Assembly (NCBI GenBank): GCA_026545225.1 | Contig: CM048846.1 | Location: forward strand, 13,913,975-13,977,974 | Reading direction: 5' to 3' | DNA length: 64,000 nucleotides | Origin: Cornus controversa | Taxonomy: Eukaryota > Streptophyta > Magnoliopsida > Cornales > Cornaceae | In this document: positions 48,201-62,400 of the stretch, in pieces | Layout: each line of letters begins with the position of its first letter | How positions within the stretch are numbered: position 1 is the first letter of the stretch | Notes under the pieces: model-generated | Database searches by the model: none | What the model was told of the DNA's origin: nothing | The model's input: the letters and a program-made list of their open reading frames with translations, nothing else | Made by a program: the position numbers and the translations under genes

Positions 48201-50423
48201 CCATTTAATGTTTTGATGGCCTTTCTTTGATTTACTATATTTAAATCCTTTAATTAATGGATCTTTGTTAGGCTTTCTCCGGGAATCACTTTACAATTTT
48301 TACACAAGTCCAACTTACCTCGTCTATATAAACAACAGTCCATTTGTGTTTTATTTAGTCCACTCTTAAATGTTATTTAATGCTCGTCTCATTTTTCAAA
48401 AAAATGTATTAGCTATGGCCAAGTCATATGCTTTTTTCTTGTTGTTTTCTTTCTTCCTAATACTTCTGTTGACAAATGGGATTTAAGGATCTTGTATTTA
48501 CCCTTGACATTGCTGAAACACCAAGTAAAGCGTACACCAGATTTGATACAAGTCCCTCCCCACCATGAGATATGACCTGAATCGCCACGGCATCGAATGA
48601 TCCTTCAGAGATGCAAGTCATGGATTCCATCAAAGATGTCAGGCCAACCTCCAAGAAACCTAAAAGGGATATAGACAGATGAAAATCAATCCTAAATACA
48701 AAGATAACAAAAAGTTCAAGACAGACGCAAAATGAAAGATAAGTAAGATGCTATATCATGAGGTTAATTTTGTAAGATAACACCAAAGGACATTAACACA
48801 TCAATAAAAGGCTAAGTGCATAGTAAACAAGAAGAAAACATACAGAAGTGAATGGTGTACAAATTTCTTAGGTAAGAAACAGAAGAGAACTAAATGCTAT
48901 TGCTTCATTGTAATGTGTCCTTGAAGAAACTGCCCTTAGTTTTATTAATTACATAAAACTTCCTCATTTTATGAAAATGTAATGATTACTTGGAAGGAGT
49001 GCGCACCACCTACTTGGGATCTTAAACCATCACCACCACAACCATCTTTACCTACAGGTCACAAGGGCCACAACCATAGCCTTCTGTATCAACAACCCCA
49101 TCCAACATAACAAGTATAGCCACTACGTTTGGCTACTCATATTACCAAAATCACAGGCCATAAGTTACTCTCAAGAGACTCAAGACTATCTCCAACCTTT
49201 ACAAACTTACCATCAACACCACTGACTTTCTATCACCATTTTCCTCATCCCCACCACCCTCTGCTATCAACTGAAAAGTGGAACAAAATGATCATCACTA
49301 ACCATACTTCCATGGCAGAAAGTATTTCTTATCCAATGTTTAACCCAGGATTATTAGAGCTGCTGGAGTTCTAGTCAGACTAAAATTGTCATTTCCCATA
49401 TAGGAGGCGGCTTCTTGTCATTACAGAACTTCGCAGTCCCTTGAAATGTACATTAAATAAAGGCAGCTACATGTGATTCTCCCTCCCCCCGGTTGAAAAA
49501 AATGTTGTTATTTATGCTATTATAGAGCAGTCTAATATATTCCGTGTTTGAAATGTGCAGAACTACATAATCATGGATTGATCATATGCTTTATAGTCAA
49601 GCTTTTCAGTTGGAGAAATGCTCTTCAAATTATATTGAGGCAATGACCTTATGGGCCCTATCAAACATTGAAGAGTGACTTTGGACCCATACACAACTCA
49701 GAAGCAACAAAAGATAATTACTATGGTCTATATGAGCATCTAAGAAGTCAAGAATCAGAATGGTATAGCTACAGGCAGGGAAAACATATAGAGGGATGGA
49801 AATCCCATTCAGTAAGCTCGATAATACCAACCACTATAACTATCTTCTGCAAGTTTAACAAATTATGATACAGGAAAGTCCACAGCAATGAGCATTGACT
49901 TGTTATGTTTAGACTTTAGACCACAGATCACTGGTTTCAACACTTCAGCATGCATGTCACATATAACCAATGGTATTAGAAAATATGATTTGGTGTTGAT
50001 GTCAGGATGTAAAGAGAAGTTTAGAACGGAATCTTCTTACAAGCAATAAGACAATAATTTCATATTCTAACTAAACATGACTAAGAAGGCTGACTAGCAG
50101 AACAAAATTTTGTTGCCAAGCCAAATAATTGAGATGAAGTATAAAGATCTATCCTGATTCCAGTCTTTGATATAATTATTACCAAGAAAAAAGTACTACA
50201 GATGCATTGTACTTACAGGACATATATGACATCGCTGATAGTGCTGCTCCCCTATGCATTGCTGTACAGCATATAGCTGCCTTCTGAAAGGACACTTCAA
50301 GAAGGGAACCAGAGGTAGCCAATACTTCCTGAGATATTTCACAAGCTGCACAAGTCAGTCAACTTGTTATACTGTATCACTATTTATGAAACAGTGCTTA
50401 AACTAACAAATACCTTACTTATT

Positions 50424-50471
<48 letters not shown>

Positions 50472-53400
50472 ACTTAACCAAAAATTATATTAAAGGTATA
50501 CTGAACCTTAGGACTGTCACGAACAAACGCAGAAGCAAAATTAGAGTATGCCTCCACTAGATTAGGCTCTTGGTCACATATATATGAAGAATTAATAGCC
50601 ATTATTGATGCTGCATACGTAAAGCTTTCAAAAGTACCGATGAATAGAGGTCCATATTCCTCTTTACTACCGAATTCTTCAACGACAACACAGGCTGAAA
50701 AAGACCCAATAGAAAGTAATAAAGACAAGTAAACATGTGATACATTGCCTAGATTGAATAAAGTAAACACAATGAAATTATATCGAGCTATATTGAATAA
50801 TATAAGACCCAATAACTGGGACTATTTTACATAAGTTGCAACCTAAATTCAATCAAAAACCAAGGCATACATGTAACAACCTTACATAATATAAACGTTG
50901 GTCTTCTTTATTGCACGTTCAAAATTTGCAGCGAATTTTACTATAGTTCAAATTTATCATCATAAAAATTTATTATTGCCTTTTTTTTTCTATTTGAATG
51001 TGTTTTTTTTTTATAATTAATATTTCATTTTAAGGCACTCAAAAGGGGAGCGCATCCCAAAGAACAAAAAGGGCCAAGATAGCCGACTATACTGCTAAAG
51101 ATCCACAAAATCAACTAAATCCCCCAGAGATTTACAATTTGACCCCTGTACCCAAAAAAATAAAGAACTAAGAATAAAGAAATTTAGCAACCATATTGGG
51201 ATCTCCTCCCCCATCAAAAATCCTCCTATTGCACTCCCACCTCAGGCCCTACCAAAGAGAGAGGGACACCACCCTCCAAGAGTCACGGGCTTGTCTCCGA
51301 ACTATACAACCTCTCCAAGTCTCAAGCATGCTCATCGTGGAATCCGGCATAACCCATTGAACACCAAACAAAGCAAAGACCATGGCCCAGCTATCCCTAC
51401 CCACTGGACAGGGCAAGAGAAGATGGCTAAGTGACTCCTCTCTTCTCTTGCACATGCAACACGAATTGACAATAATCTGTCGTCTCCTCCTCAGATTATC
51501 AATCTCCAATATCCTCCCCAGCTGTAGAGACCCGAATTGTATTTTATTTGATTATGGATTTGGTTGTGATTTATTATGAAAAATACATTTTAAGTGTGTT
51601 CGGTTATGACATACTTAGTGCATGCTTGATACAGGTGTGAAGGCCCGGGATGAGTGTTGGACTTGGAATTGGTTTGGACTCCTTGAGAGGAGGTAGATTA
51701 GTGGTCTAATTAACTTGGAAAACATCTTGGGACTAAAGGATAATTAGTTGTGGGCTTATATGAGAAGAGTGTGGAGTGAGAGCTTGGAGAAGTGATTATT
51801 TTATGATAGAGGGGAGCAAGGAGCATTGTGGCAAAAGTAGAGGGTTAAGTTGGTAATTAGGGAAAGTTGGAAAAATATAAATAGAGAAGAAAATCAGAAA
51901 ACTTCATTTTTTTGTCATCTTCTCTTCTCTCTCCCAACCATATACCCTCTATTCACTTCCTTGATCCAAGGCTTAAGGAGTTGGAATTAGGAGTTGTTCA
52001 AGAAGGGAAATTGGTTTGAAATGCGGTCCACAACAAGATTACAGATTAACATCTTTGATTTGGAGCTTTTGATATTTGGGTGAGCATAGGGTTTGAACCC
52101 TTGAGGCAGGGATTTTCTAACCATTTTATTTATTAATGCTTCTCTTAACACCTATGTATACTTCCCCTCGTGAGAGCATGTGATTATGATTATAGCATGA
52201 TTGTTAACTCCCTTGTTCATGTTTGGTTATATATATATTGTGTTGGAAGACTTTTGGTGGAAATTGAGTTGTTGTGTACTAGATGTTTGTTGAAATGTCA
52301 TAAGATGAGGAAAGCCTTTCATGTATTATGGTGCTAAGCAAGAGAATCATGATGTACATGTGGGTGTTACATTGTTAAGTTTAAAATGGCCTTACATATA
52401 TAAGTTAATGATATAAGTATCATATGCCCCCTATATGTTTGATAGAATGCCCAAGTGAGAGTTGTTTGCTTGAAAATGGTTTTTGATGACTTTGTGATAA
52501 ATATCTCATAATTTGGAGATTATGGATTTCAAATTCATTCTTGAAATATTTGCGAGGATTAATTTAAGCTTGGTGTTTGAGATTTAAACTTATGTTTTGG
52601 GTATATTTTATGATCATGGACAAGTTTTGACCAATTGTTAATTTTACATTTGGTAGGAAGGAGTTATGAATGTAATTGGGAAAGTAAAGTGGTCTTTAAA
52701 TATGATGTTTGCTTATGTTATAATTACTTCCATTTTGGCCATTTGTTAGGCTTGTGTTTGGTTGAGGATGGTGGCATGAATTGTGGTATATGATGTGGAG
52801 TTGGTCATATTTACATAAGGATTATGAATGTATAGATATGGTTTCATATGGAGTTTTAGTTGAGAATTTATGTATTTGTGATTTGGGAAAGAGGCAAGGA
52901 TGAACCAAAGGGCTTGTAGCCCAATGGTATAACCTCCCATCCTCAAAGAGGAGGGGAGGGGTTTGAGCCCCGGTGTGGGCAAAAAAGGTGTTTGTGAGTC
53001 TCCCAACTAGGAAAAAAAAAAGAGACAAGTATGATGATGATGATTTATCTATTTGTGATTTGGACCACTTGGTTGAGAAAGGGTTGAAAAGAATAGGTTG
53101 GGAGGCTTAAAACTTAATTTTTCAAGTTCTTCAGCAAAATGCAACTGGTGGCACTTGAAGGATCAGCAATCTGAGTTCAACTTCGGAAATTTGTAACTTT
53201 TTCCTTTTAACTCCGATTTGAGCAAAATTTCAGTCTAAATTGGATGTTTTGATGTATACTTTCCATTTAAATTAGTTTCATTTGACGATTTCAATCTCAT
53301 AGGAAGTTTTGGATCATTTTCACACGGGTTGATAGGTTTAAGATTGAAAAGTTGAAAGGTCCTTACGGAAGAGTATGAACTTGAGGTTTTGGAGATTCAA

Positions 53401-56400
53401 GTATTGAAATACTATGATATGATTGTGGTCTTGTAGTCTTTTGTAGTCTTTGGTATCATGGTTTATAGTAAGGTTGAATCATATAATGAGATTGGAGAGA
53501 GAGTGAACTTTACTTGAGGTGTAAAGGTGTGTCGTTGTAATCATTTCATTTCCTTGATCTACTAGGTTTAATTTAATGTTTTTGGATTGGGACAAGTTCT
53601 TCAATCTACATATGGATGATGCTCATTAGATGGATCTGTTGGAGAATATATTATTGGAGTGATTTAAGCCTTGATAGAAGATTGATAGGAGTAATTTATG
53701 GGATTGATTTTAGAAATCTTCCATTAATGTATTTTCAGTATTTATCATGTGTATTCTTTCACCTATAAATAGAGGTGGTCATTGTAAACAAAACTAGGAG
53801 AGAATGATGTAGCCCTTTGGGCTTTGTGTGTCGTGGATGTAGGCCGTAGTGGCTGAACCACGCTATATTCTTCTTGTTTAATTTCTCTCTTCAATTCTAT
53901 TTTATTTTATCAACATGTATCAGAGCAGGTTATACCTACACTAGATTCATCTCGAATCTTAGGATCAACTCGTCTTAGATTTTAGGATCAACTCGTCTCG
54001 GATCTTCAGATCAACTCATTTTGGATCTCCGGTTCAACTCATCTCGAATTTTAGGATCAACTCGTCTCAGATCTTCAGATTAACTCGTCTTGAATCTCCG
54101 GATCAACTTGACTCGGATCCCCCGAAACTTCGTATTTAGTTTCAAGTTGGACACTTGAGTTAAAATCTCCGTGTACCAACTTGAGGGGGGGTGTTGGAGA
54201 AAATATTATTGGAGTGATTTAAGCCTTGATAGAAGATTGATAAGAGTGATTTATGAGATTGATTTTAGGAATCTTCCATTAATGTATTTTTCATATTTAT
54301 CACGTGTATTCTTTCACTTATAAATAGAGGTGGTCATTGTAAACAAAACTAAGAAAGAATGATGTAGCCCTTTGAGCTTTGTGTGTCGTGGATGTAGGCC
54401 GCAGTAGCCGAACCACGCTATATTCTTCTTGTTTAATTTCTCTCTTCAATTTTATTTTATTTTATTAACAGGATCCTTATTGATGAGTCCCTTGTGCATT
54501 GTAATTTCATATGTATCATTTGGCTAGTTCCTAAGTAGTGTTTAGATGTAAGTGAATGTATGATTGTAGTTTGTAAAGTGAAGTTAGTTTATTAATATAT
54601 AAGAACAATGTTGTAGATGTTCAACTTTTGTTAGATATATGAGAATTATTTTGATTGATGATTTGAAAATTGTTAAAATTGAAGTCATGAAGAATTGATA
54701 AATTCTTGAGGATTTTCTTTATTTATCACGAGCTTGGGTCTTCGGAATTGGGGTGTGAGTCGTGTGACACCAGCGCCACAGTCCACCTAAAAAAAAGCCA
54801 CCTTAAGAGGTGTGACGGAGCGGAAGCTATGAACGTTCGCGCACGAACAAGATAAACAACTTTGAATCCACAAAATTAAAGAAAATTGCAAAGCAATTGG
54901 TATATTATTGATAAATTGATTGATTGATTTCTACTTTATGGCAGTATATATATTTATAATAGAGAAATTTTAATCCTAATAGCACAAGGAAACCTAAAAA
55001 CAAAAGGAAACTTGTAGAAATTCTAATCCTATCAGCACTAGGAAACCTTAAAACAAAAAGAAAACTTGCAGCACAAGAAACTACTAAAAATAAAATTTTC
55101 TCCAAATATTCTGAAAAAATTAAATAAGAAACCTAATAATTAAAAACTACTAAATATTAATTTCAACCAATTCCAAGTTTGTTTAGTTTACGGACAAAAT
55201 CTCGATATATTTAGCTCTCTTCCTATAGAACGAAAAAACATGATTTTCAAGTCCTAAACGAATATTTTCAGCTATAAAACGACATGAGCCATTAGCTAAA
55301 GCTAGTGGGTTTTGCTTACTAGCGTTTATGATCAAATATAGGTCTCGTAGAGTGAAAACGATGTGAACGAGTGTCCTACAACATCAGTCCCCTCTACTTC
55401 AAAAGAATTCGTCCTTGAGTTTTGCTTCAAATAAAGCAACTCATCATATATGAGTATGAACAAAATTTTATACCACCTAAGACCTGATCTCAAAGCTTCA
55501 TAAACTTGCCTCAATATTTTATGCCATTTTTCTTTCCTTTTTTCCAACTTCTCAATGACACCACTTAATACTCCATGTGACTAAACTTCACTTTTAATGT
55601 CAAGATCCCAAATTTTAATGCTTGGTTGTATCACTCTGATAACCATAAAGATTACCTTTTCTCTACCTTTAAGTGGCTACTCAAGCCTTCTAGTGAATAA
55701 GGAACATACTGGAATAATTTCACTGTGAACATCCATGCTGGAATAACCATCAGCTAGAGGATAACATCGTGCAAACCATGGAAGCATCTTCAACATATTT
55801 GATTGTGTGCTCAAACTCTTGTGTCGCACCATTACCTTGACTCCTTGAATATGGGTCCATGTCGTAAGTGTCCCCATGCTCCATGCCATCATCCTCTTGG
55901 ACTTCGTTGAACAAGAAGGAATCACAGGTAATTTTTGTAAGTAATTGTTCTTCTAAGTTATTGATATCAACATATTCTTCCACCTCCTTTTGGACACGCA
56001 ATTTGAGATTTTCATTGATTCAATCATCACCTAATTCGGTGTCGAAATCATTTTCTTTGTAATCTTCCGTTACAAGAGGTGAAACAATAAAATTTTCCTC
56101 ACAATCAATCTCATTAAGATAACTAGTGACTTAAACAAAATTACCTTCAAACTTCTTCGTGCAGTCGTTAACAGACATATCTTCTTTCCTGCAATTCTTA
56201 TATTTGTTATACATCATCTGCTCATAATCTGGTGGTAGAAATTTAGCTTTTATCAACCTTTTCATCTTGTACCACAATTGCACACGTTATTTTCCTTGCC
56301 TCATCCGGTTAGTTTGTGTCTGATCCCACCAAGCTAAAGCACATCCTTTAAACTTAAAGGCTACAAGCGGAACTTGCTTGTTTTCGAGTACATCAAAATA

Positions 56401-59400
56401 CTCAAAAAATTCTTCAACTTCTTCAAGCCAATCCAAGACTTCCTCAATAATAAAACTTCTACGAAAAGCGAGTAGATCAAGTTTTCTTTGAAACTCATGA
56501 TTGTCTAGATATCTACAGACTCTGTCACGTCTACCTTGATCACGTCGATCAGCTGCAACTCCTCTGAATCCAAACTCCTCATCATCGAAATAATCCTTAT
56601 AGGCTGGAGGCCTACGCGGATATACAGGAACATAACCCATATTCGGTTGGCTGTGAGGAACAACTCCAACACGATCCTGAACTGGACTAGAAACCTGGTT
56701 GCCACCAATCCCAAAACCAGCAATCTGTCTACAACGTTCATCAAATCGCCGTTCTTGAGTATGCATGGCTGCCCAAGGGAGCCTTCACTCTGCCATCTTC
56801 GTCGACAAAATGGGTGCTACCAAAACAACCAATTGCCATCGGACCAGGGCATAGTGGAAGTTATGAAGGTTCGCGCACGAACAAGATAAGCAACTTTGAA
56901 TCCACAAAGTTAAAGAAAATTGCAAAGCAATTGGTATATTATTAATAAATTGATTGATTGATTTCTGCTCTATGGCAGTACATATATTTATAATAGAGAA
57001 ATCTCAATCCTAATAGCACAAGAAAACCTAAAAACAAAAAAGAAACTTGTAGAAATCCTAATCCTAACAGTTCTAGGAAACCTAAAAACAAAAGCAGCAC
57101 AAGAAACTGCTAAAAATAAAACTCTCCAAATATTCTGAAAAAATTAAATAACCTAATAATTAAAAACTACTAAATATTAAATTTCAGCCAATTCCAAGTT
57201 TGTTTGGTTCAAGAACAAAATTCTCGAAATATTCAGCTCTCTTCTTACTCTTCTTATGGGACGAAAAAACATGATTTTCGAGTCCTAAACGAATGTTTTC
57301 AGCCATAAAACGACATGGACCACTACCTAAAGCTAGTAGGTTTTGATTACTGGGTCATTTATGATCAAATATGGGTCTCGTGAAGTGAAAACGATATGAA
57401 CGAAAATTATGTCCTACATCAAGGTGCCTTAGAATGCCAAACTGCCCTCAATGAAAAAGAATGCCCAGTAGCATCCACTAAGGTCCGATAAAACGACCAC
57501 ACCGCAAACTTCCCATGACTAGAATCCAACCAACACCAAGTATTTTCTCCCACCCCCACCTCCAGCCCATACAAGAGCGCTAGAACTCACAAACATCTCC
57601 TACCTCCCAATCCTAGAAGGCTTTGCCGAACTGCACATCCCACGACAGTTGCCCACTATCAAGGTGATAGCAATCGACAACCAAGGCCTCCTTATCCACA
57701 ACAATCCGAAATAACCTCGAAAATGTGGATCCTAACGCACAATCCCCGCACCACACATCCTTTTAGAAACTGACACACCTCCCACTCTTCACCTTGAAAC
57801 AAATGTGTTATTAGAATTCATCCAACCCCTTCCGGATAAATCTCTAAACGCCCACAACTGCCGGAAAAGACAACCAACAAACACCACCCTCACCAAACTT
57901 ACCAGTAATAACTTTCCTCCAAAGATTACACCTTTCCAATTCAAATTTCCAATAACTACCCCAACAAGGCCTTGTTAAAGACCACCAACCTCCTCACTCC
58001 TAGGAATATAAATCTGACCCCAATTCACAAGATAGTATCTAAACTCATCACCCATACCACCCCACAGAAAATTCTACCGCAACTTATCGAGGCGCTTCAC
58101 AACAGAAGCTAGAATCCAAAACAAAGAAAGGTAGTAAGTTGGAAGATTCGAAAGGGTGCTCTTGATAAGAGTTAATCACCCCCCCCTCCCCCCAAAAAGA
58201 AAAGAAAAAAAACATTGCCTTTTCCAACCTACTAACCTTCCCTCGAACCGCTCCACTACACGATCCCAAATAGACACCCTCGAAGAAACCCCCAACGGAA
58301 GACCCAAATAGGAGATCGGAAAGGACCCCACTTTACACCCCAAAACGTCCGCCAACGAATCAATCTCTGTCACCTTCACCACCAAAAAAATCTCACTCTT
58401 TCTAAGACTCACCTTCAACCCCGAAACCATCTAGAAACATAGCAAAAAACACCGCAGAAACCTCAACTAAGTTGTCTCCGCATCACAAAATACAATAGTG
58501 TCATCTACAAATAGAAGATGGGAAACCTCGATCTGATTTGGGGACTCTCTCCCCACCCACTGATGAACCCCAGGTCAACAATTTGAATGTTATTACAAAG
58601 GGTATTAACAATTCAAGGACTTATGCTCTGTAGATAGGAAAATTTAAGCTGAGCCATTCACTCCCAGAATATGGGGTTGGAATTAACTCAAACATCAAAA
58701 ATAAAACATGACTAGAAACCAAGTGTCTTGTGCATATGCTTATGAGTATTAAATTGCTAAAATATGCAAAAGTTTGAAAATTAACCCGCAACTCCACTCC
58801 CCCCTTCCTTCTTGCTGCATAACATGCCAATAAAAAATAACTCCATTGAAAGCCAGAAGCCAGACAAGACGTGGCAGCAAATTCTACATAATTGCTTTCC
58901 GCATTTGATACTACAAAGAGGAGCTGAAAACCCTCACAAACTTGAAGCAGGCATATAAAAGGATTCTTTTATAAATAATTTTTATTGTTATGACAAGGTA
59001 TCATATTGGCATATTCTGTGAACAAAATTTGTCATGGTGGTAACTAAAATAAGTCATAAAACTTAATCATAAGTTTGGTTTATCAAGATTGGAGGACTGC
59101 ACAGTGCTCTATCAATTAAGTGTTCAAACAATTGATCACACACTTTAGATAAAAATATGACTTAGCAGACTAGGATTTAGGATGTTAATGGTAAGACTAG
59201 TAGGACCCACACATAACCCACTGGATCCCGGAAAATAAATTGGAAGCAAACAATTTTTTTTGGTGAAAAGTAGATTAAAGATATTAGCTACTTGACCAAT
59301 CGAATTAGAGGGTCAAATGACCAAACTCGCAAGGGTGACGAATGGACTGATTGAACAGAAGCCTTGGATTGACCAAACCATGATCAATAATAAATGGACT

Positions 59401-62400
59401 AATTGCATAGAGTTATGAATTGATCGAGTTTAGACAGTAATGTTTTTGACAATTTTTTTATGTGTTTCCAAATTAAAAACTTAAGTCTCTTTATTTCTAA
59501 ACTTATCCTGCGCCCTCCACAACTATAAGTAAGAGGTCTAGTAGTTATGAAAGACCACTACATAAAGAGAGGCCTTCGGTAAACTTGTCAGTTTATTCTC
59601 AATAAATCAACACTGTTTGCATCACTTAAGATATACATGTTACTTGATGAAGAGAATGATATTGGCTGCTAGCAAGGGCAGATAATTTTGAGTAGTCATT
59701 AACTTGCAGTGACACAATACTCTTTCTTTACAAAGTGGATTGATCCAGAGGTTTTTCTCAGTTGGGCTTTCCACATTAAAAAGCTGGTTAGCTTGACTTG
59801 CTTGATTGCTTACATGGTTGATTGATGAAAGTTTAGTGGCTGATAAAATGTGATTCATTGAAAAGTAACAATTATCACAAGAAAATACTATAATTAATCA
59901 AGATTTAAAGTGGACCTACTCACCGCCTAAGTTTTATATATCTGTCATCTCAATGTTTATTAAACTGACATGTTAAGATTCCATAGCACGCCTTCAAAGC
60001 AGAATAAATCAGGTTCATTCATTTAGTGAGATAATGTTTGTTAGTAGGTAATTATGGTTTCACAGTATTATAAGTAATTGTGAGGTTGAGGTCCGAATTT
60101 TGTTTCAGACCCGGTGGCAACCCGGTTATGACCCGAAAAATGGGCTTTGTGTTTTGACCTGTTTTTTCTATTGCGTGTCCTAGACCTGGTAGGACTCTCT
60201 TCTAGCCCATTATATAAGGGCATTTAGGGTTTGGGGTGTGGTACGAGAGAACACTGAAAATCGCAACAAAGAGTGAGAAAGAGAGCTAGGGTTTGGGGGC
60301 TGAAACTTGTAATCTCCTGTTTTTCACATAATGAAATCTTTCGCCGGATCTTCACCATGGACGTAGGATTTACGCCGAACCACGTAAATCTTTGTGTTCT
60401 TTGTGTAGTGTTGTTTACTTTTCTGTCGGGTTTTGTTCTTGGTCAGCAGCGTTTCTTGAAACAGTAATTGATAAATTGAATGCCTAAATGAATTTCACTG
60501 CTTCTGTCACTGATTTTACATGCTCCAAGTCAGCTGAATTGTATTGTCCCCTGATGGATGTGAAAGCTACTTTCAAATTGATGAAGAAGGTCTGCAGGCT
60601 GCTGACAGTAAATTATTAGATAAGAGTCTTGAATTGAAAAGGGTAAATAAAAAATTGAATGTTCAACTTGAGATTATTTAGAAGGAAGGTGATGCCTTTT
60701 AAAATGAAACTGAAAAAACATAGGGCGACTGAACCTGCACATGTAATCTCTTGAGAGTCGAGATTTCCTTTATTTTATTTGTAATCCCTCCAATTATTGC
60801 TCAGGCAAAAGAACCTGAACATTCTGAGAATGGCCAGTTTGCAGTAAGATGATTCTACAGAGTGCTTCATGTTGAGGTCTTGAGGAGAGGCTAGACTTTC
60901 CATGGAAAGACATGGAGGGGGAAGATGCTCTCCAAAGTCTGTCTTTGTTTGAACAGCAGCTACAGAGGTGATTCTGACTATTGCCTTTTTTTTTTGGGTA
61001 AAAAGTTTAAGCAAGGCAACACGATTCATTGACGAAACATTCTTGCATGTCAGATGAGGGGTGGTACTAGGAGAAGAATTGATGGCTTGGCGAATGGCAC
61101 CTCTTTGCCTCATTTGATCTTCCGAAGTTAAAGAAATTATGGAACTTCTAATGATGCAACAATACTAGTGTACAGATTAAAGTATTTGATGATAAATATG
61201 TGGTTTTGACTAAGGCTATGGCCTTACATCGAGCAGTCTCCAAATATTTGGGAAAAGGCTTTGCTGAGTTAAGTGAATTTTGAATTACTTAGACTGGCTT
61301 GCCCCTCAACAACCCCATGCAAGTGGGCAGCCACTTCCTAATAATCTCCCTCAACACCCCTCCCCCTTCCCCCCACAACCCACAAAAAAAGAAAAAAAAA
61401 AGGTAAATCAATGAAGAGCTGGATGCCAATATAATTATGCAAATCTAAATTTATCAATCCATGCTATGTAGACTATAGTTCCTATGTAAGACACTACTTA
61501 GACAAACTGAAGATATCACCAGCAACTCCCACCAAATGCTCCTCAGTATTATCAATAATGTAAACACCTTACCAGTTCTGATGTAGCATTCATGACTTTG
61601 GAATGAAATGAAATTTGTAGATAAACACATTAATACTTCAGGCAAAAGTGCTACAAAGTGCTCGCCTGCGATGAAACAAATTTAAATACTATGAAAAGCG
61701 TAATTCCAACAATTGGAACAAAAGGAAAAATAAATAAGAGAGAGCAAACAGAGGCACCAATACCTGAGGACTGAATTGCTTGTTGAAGAGCCCTGCAAGC
61801 TGCCACAGAAAAACTTCCATTTTGCATGTGCTCTGACTTTAAGAGTTTCTCAAGCATTGGCCAGAAAACACCCAGCAATCCAAGGATAGGATCATCTGCA
61901 GCAGGACTAGTTGACATGGGTGTTGCAAGATGACTGAATACAGTTCCCATCCTGTGCCAAGCAATGGAAAATTGGACCTTGAGAAGACATAATGTGAAAA
62001 TTATATTGTTCTAAAAGGAGAGAATTAATAATTAAGCGAGGAGGTCTAATGAACAAAGAAAAAAGAACAAAGCAAAAATATTTAACATGTATATCATATT
62101 TGTTGTTAATATCCTTCCTAACCTTGTTTAGATGTTCACAAAACATAAATTCAAATACCAAATCATTGTAAATGAAAAAATTTACAAGCCAAGTGTAAAA
62201 ATCAGCATAAAAGAAGAGAGGATCAGATTACACGGTTCCAACCTTAAACACATCTGGTTTTGAAAAGTTTGATACCATGACTAGAAAGTAATAGCGAATC
62301 TAAATTTGTTTTGATAAGTAAAAGTAATAGTGAATCTAAATTTGTTTTGGTAAGTAAAAGTAATAGTGAATCTAAATATCAAGAAGGAATATAAAAACGA

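Larger units (their letters stand above)
51523..54769 (+). mobile_element. Ty3/gypsy solo LTR with CCAGC duplication, carrying a SINE and a TRIM
   Basis: It starts TGTAGAGACCCG and ends GAGTCGTGTGACA, flanked by CCAGC at 51518-51522 and 54770-54774. Without the TRIM and its duplication it is about 2408 bp, almost the same as the LTR at 22623 (2406 bp), which has similar ends. A TATA-like TATAAATAGAG is at 51877, followed by a CT-rich leader. Confidence 0.92.
51030..58570 (-). mobile_element. L1 LINE (plant type), split by two insertions
   Basis: Minus-strand pieces connect in order. The RT end 57419-58570 includes [31 protein letters not shown] and [17 protein letters not shown]. The piece 54775-54810 reads PLKVAFFL across the break, and 51030-51522 reads [20 protein letters not shown] and [15 protein letters not shown]. 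The reading WHSKAP | LKVAFF | [11 protein letters not shown] runs through both insertion points. It is 5'-truncated and lies in the sense strand of the importin gene's 10.9-kb intron. Stops and frameshifts are present. Confidence 0.85.

Noticed and set aside
52915-52985. Possible tRNA gene
   Set aside because: Boxes A and B are present but the arms do not form a full cloverleaf, and the poly-A tail with flanking duplication shows a SINE.
52822-53028. Minus-strand frames across 52746-53028
   Set aside because: They overlap the SINE head and poly-A tail read backwards.
60775-61113. Minus-strand frame of 112 codons
   Set aside because: The plus strand of the same stretch looks more protein-like ([20 protein letters not shown]), so the minus frame is probably its shadow.
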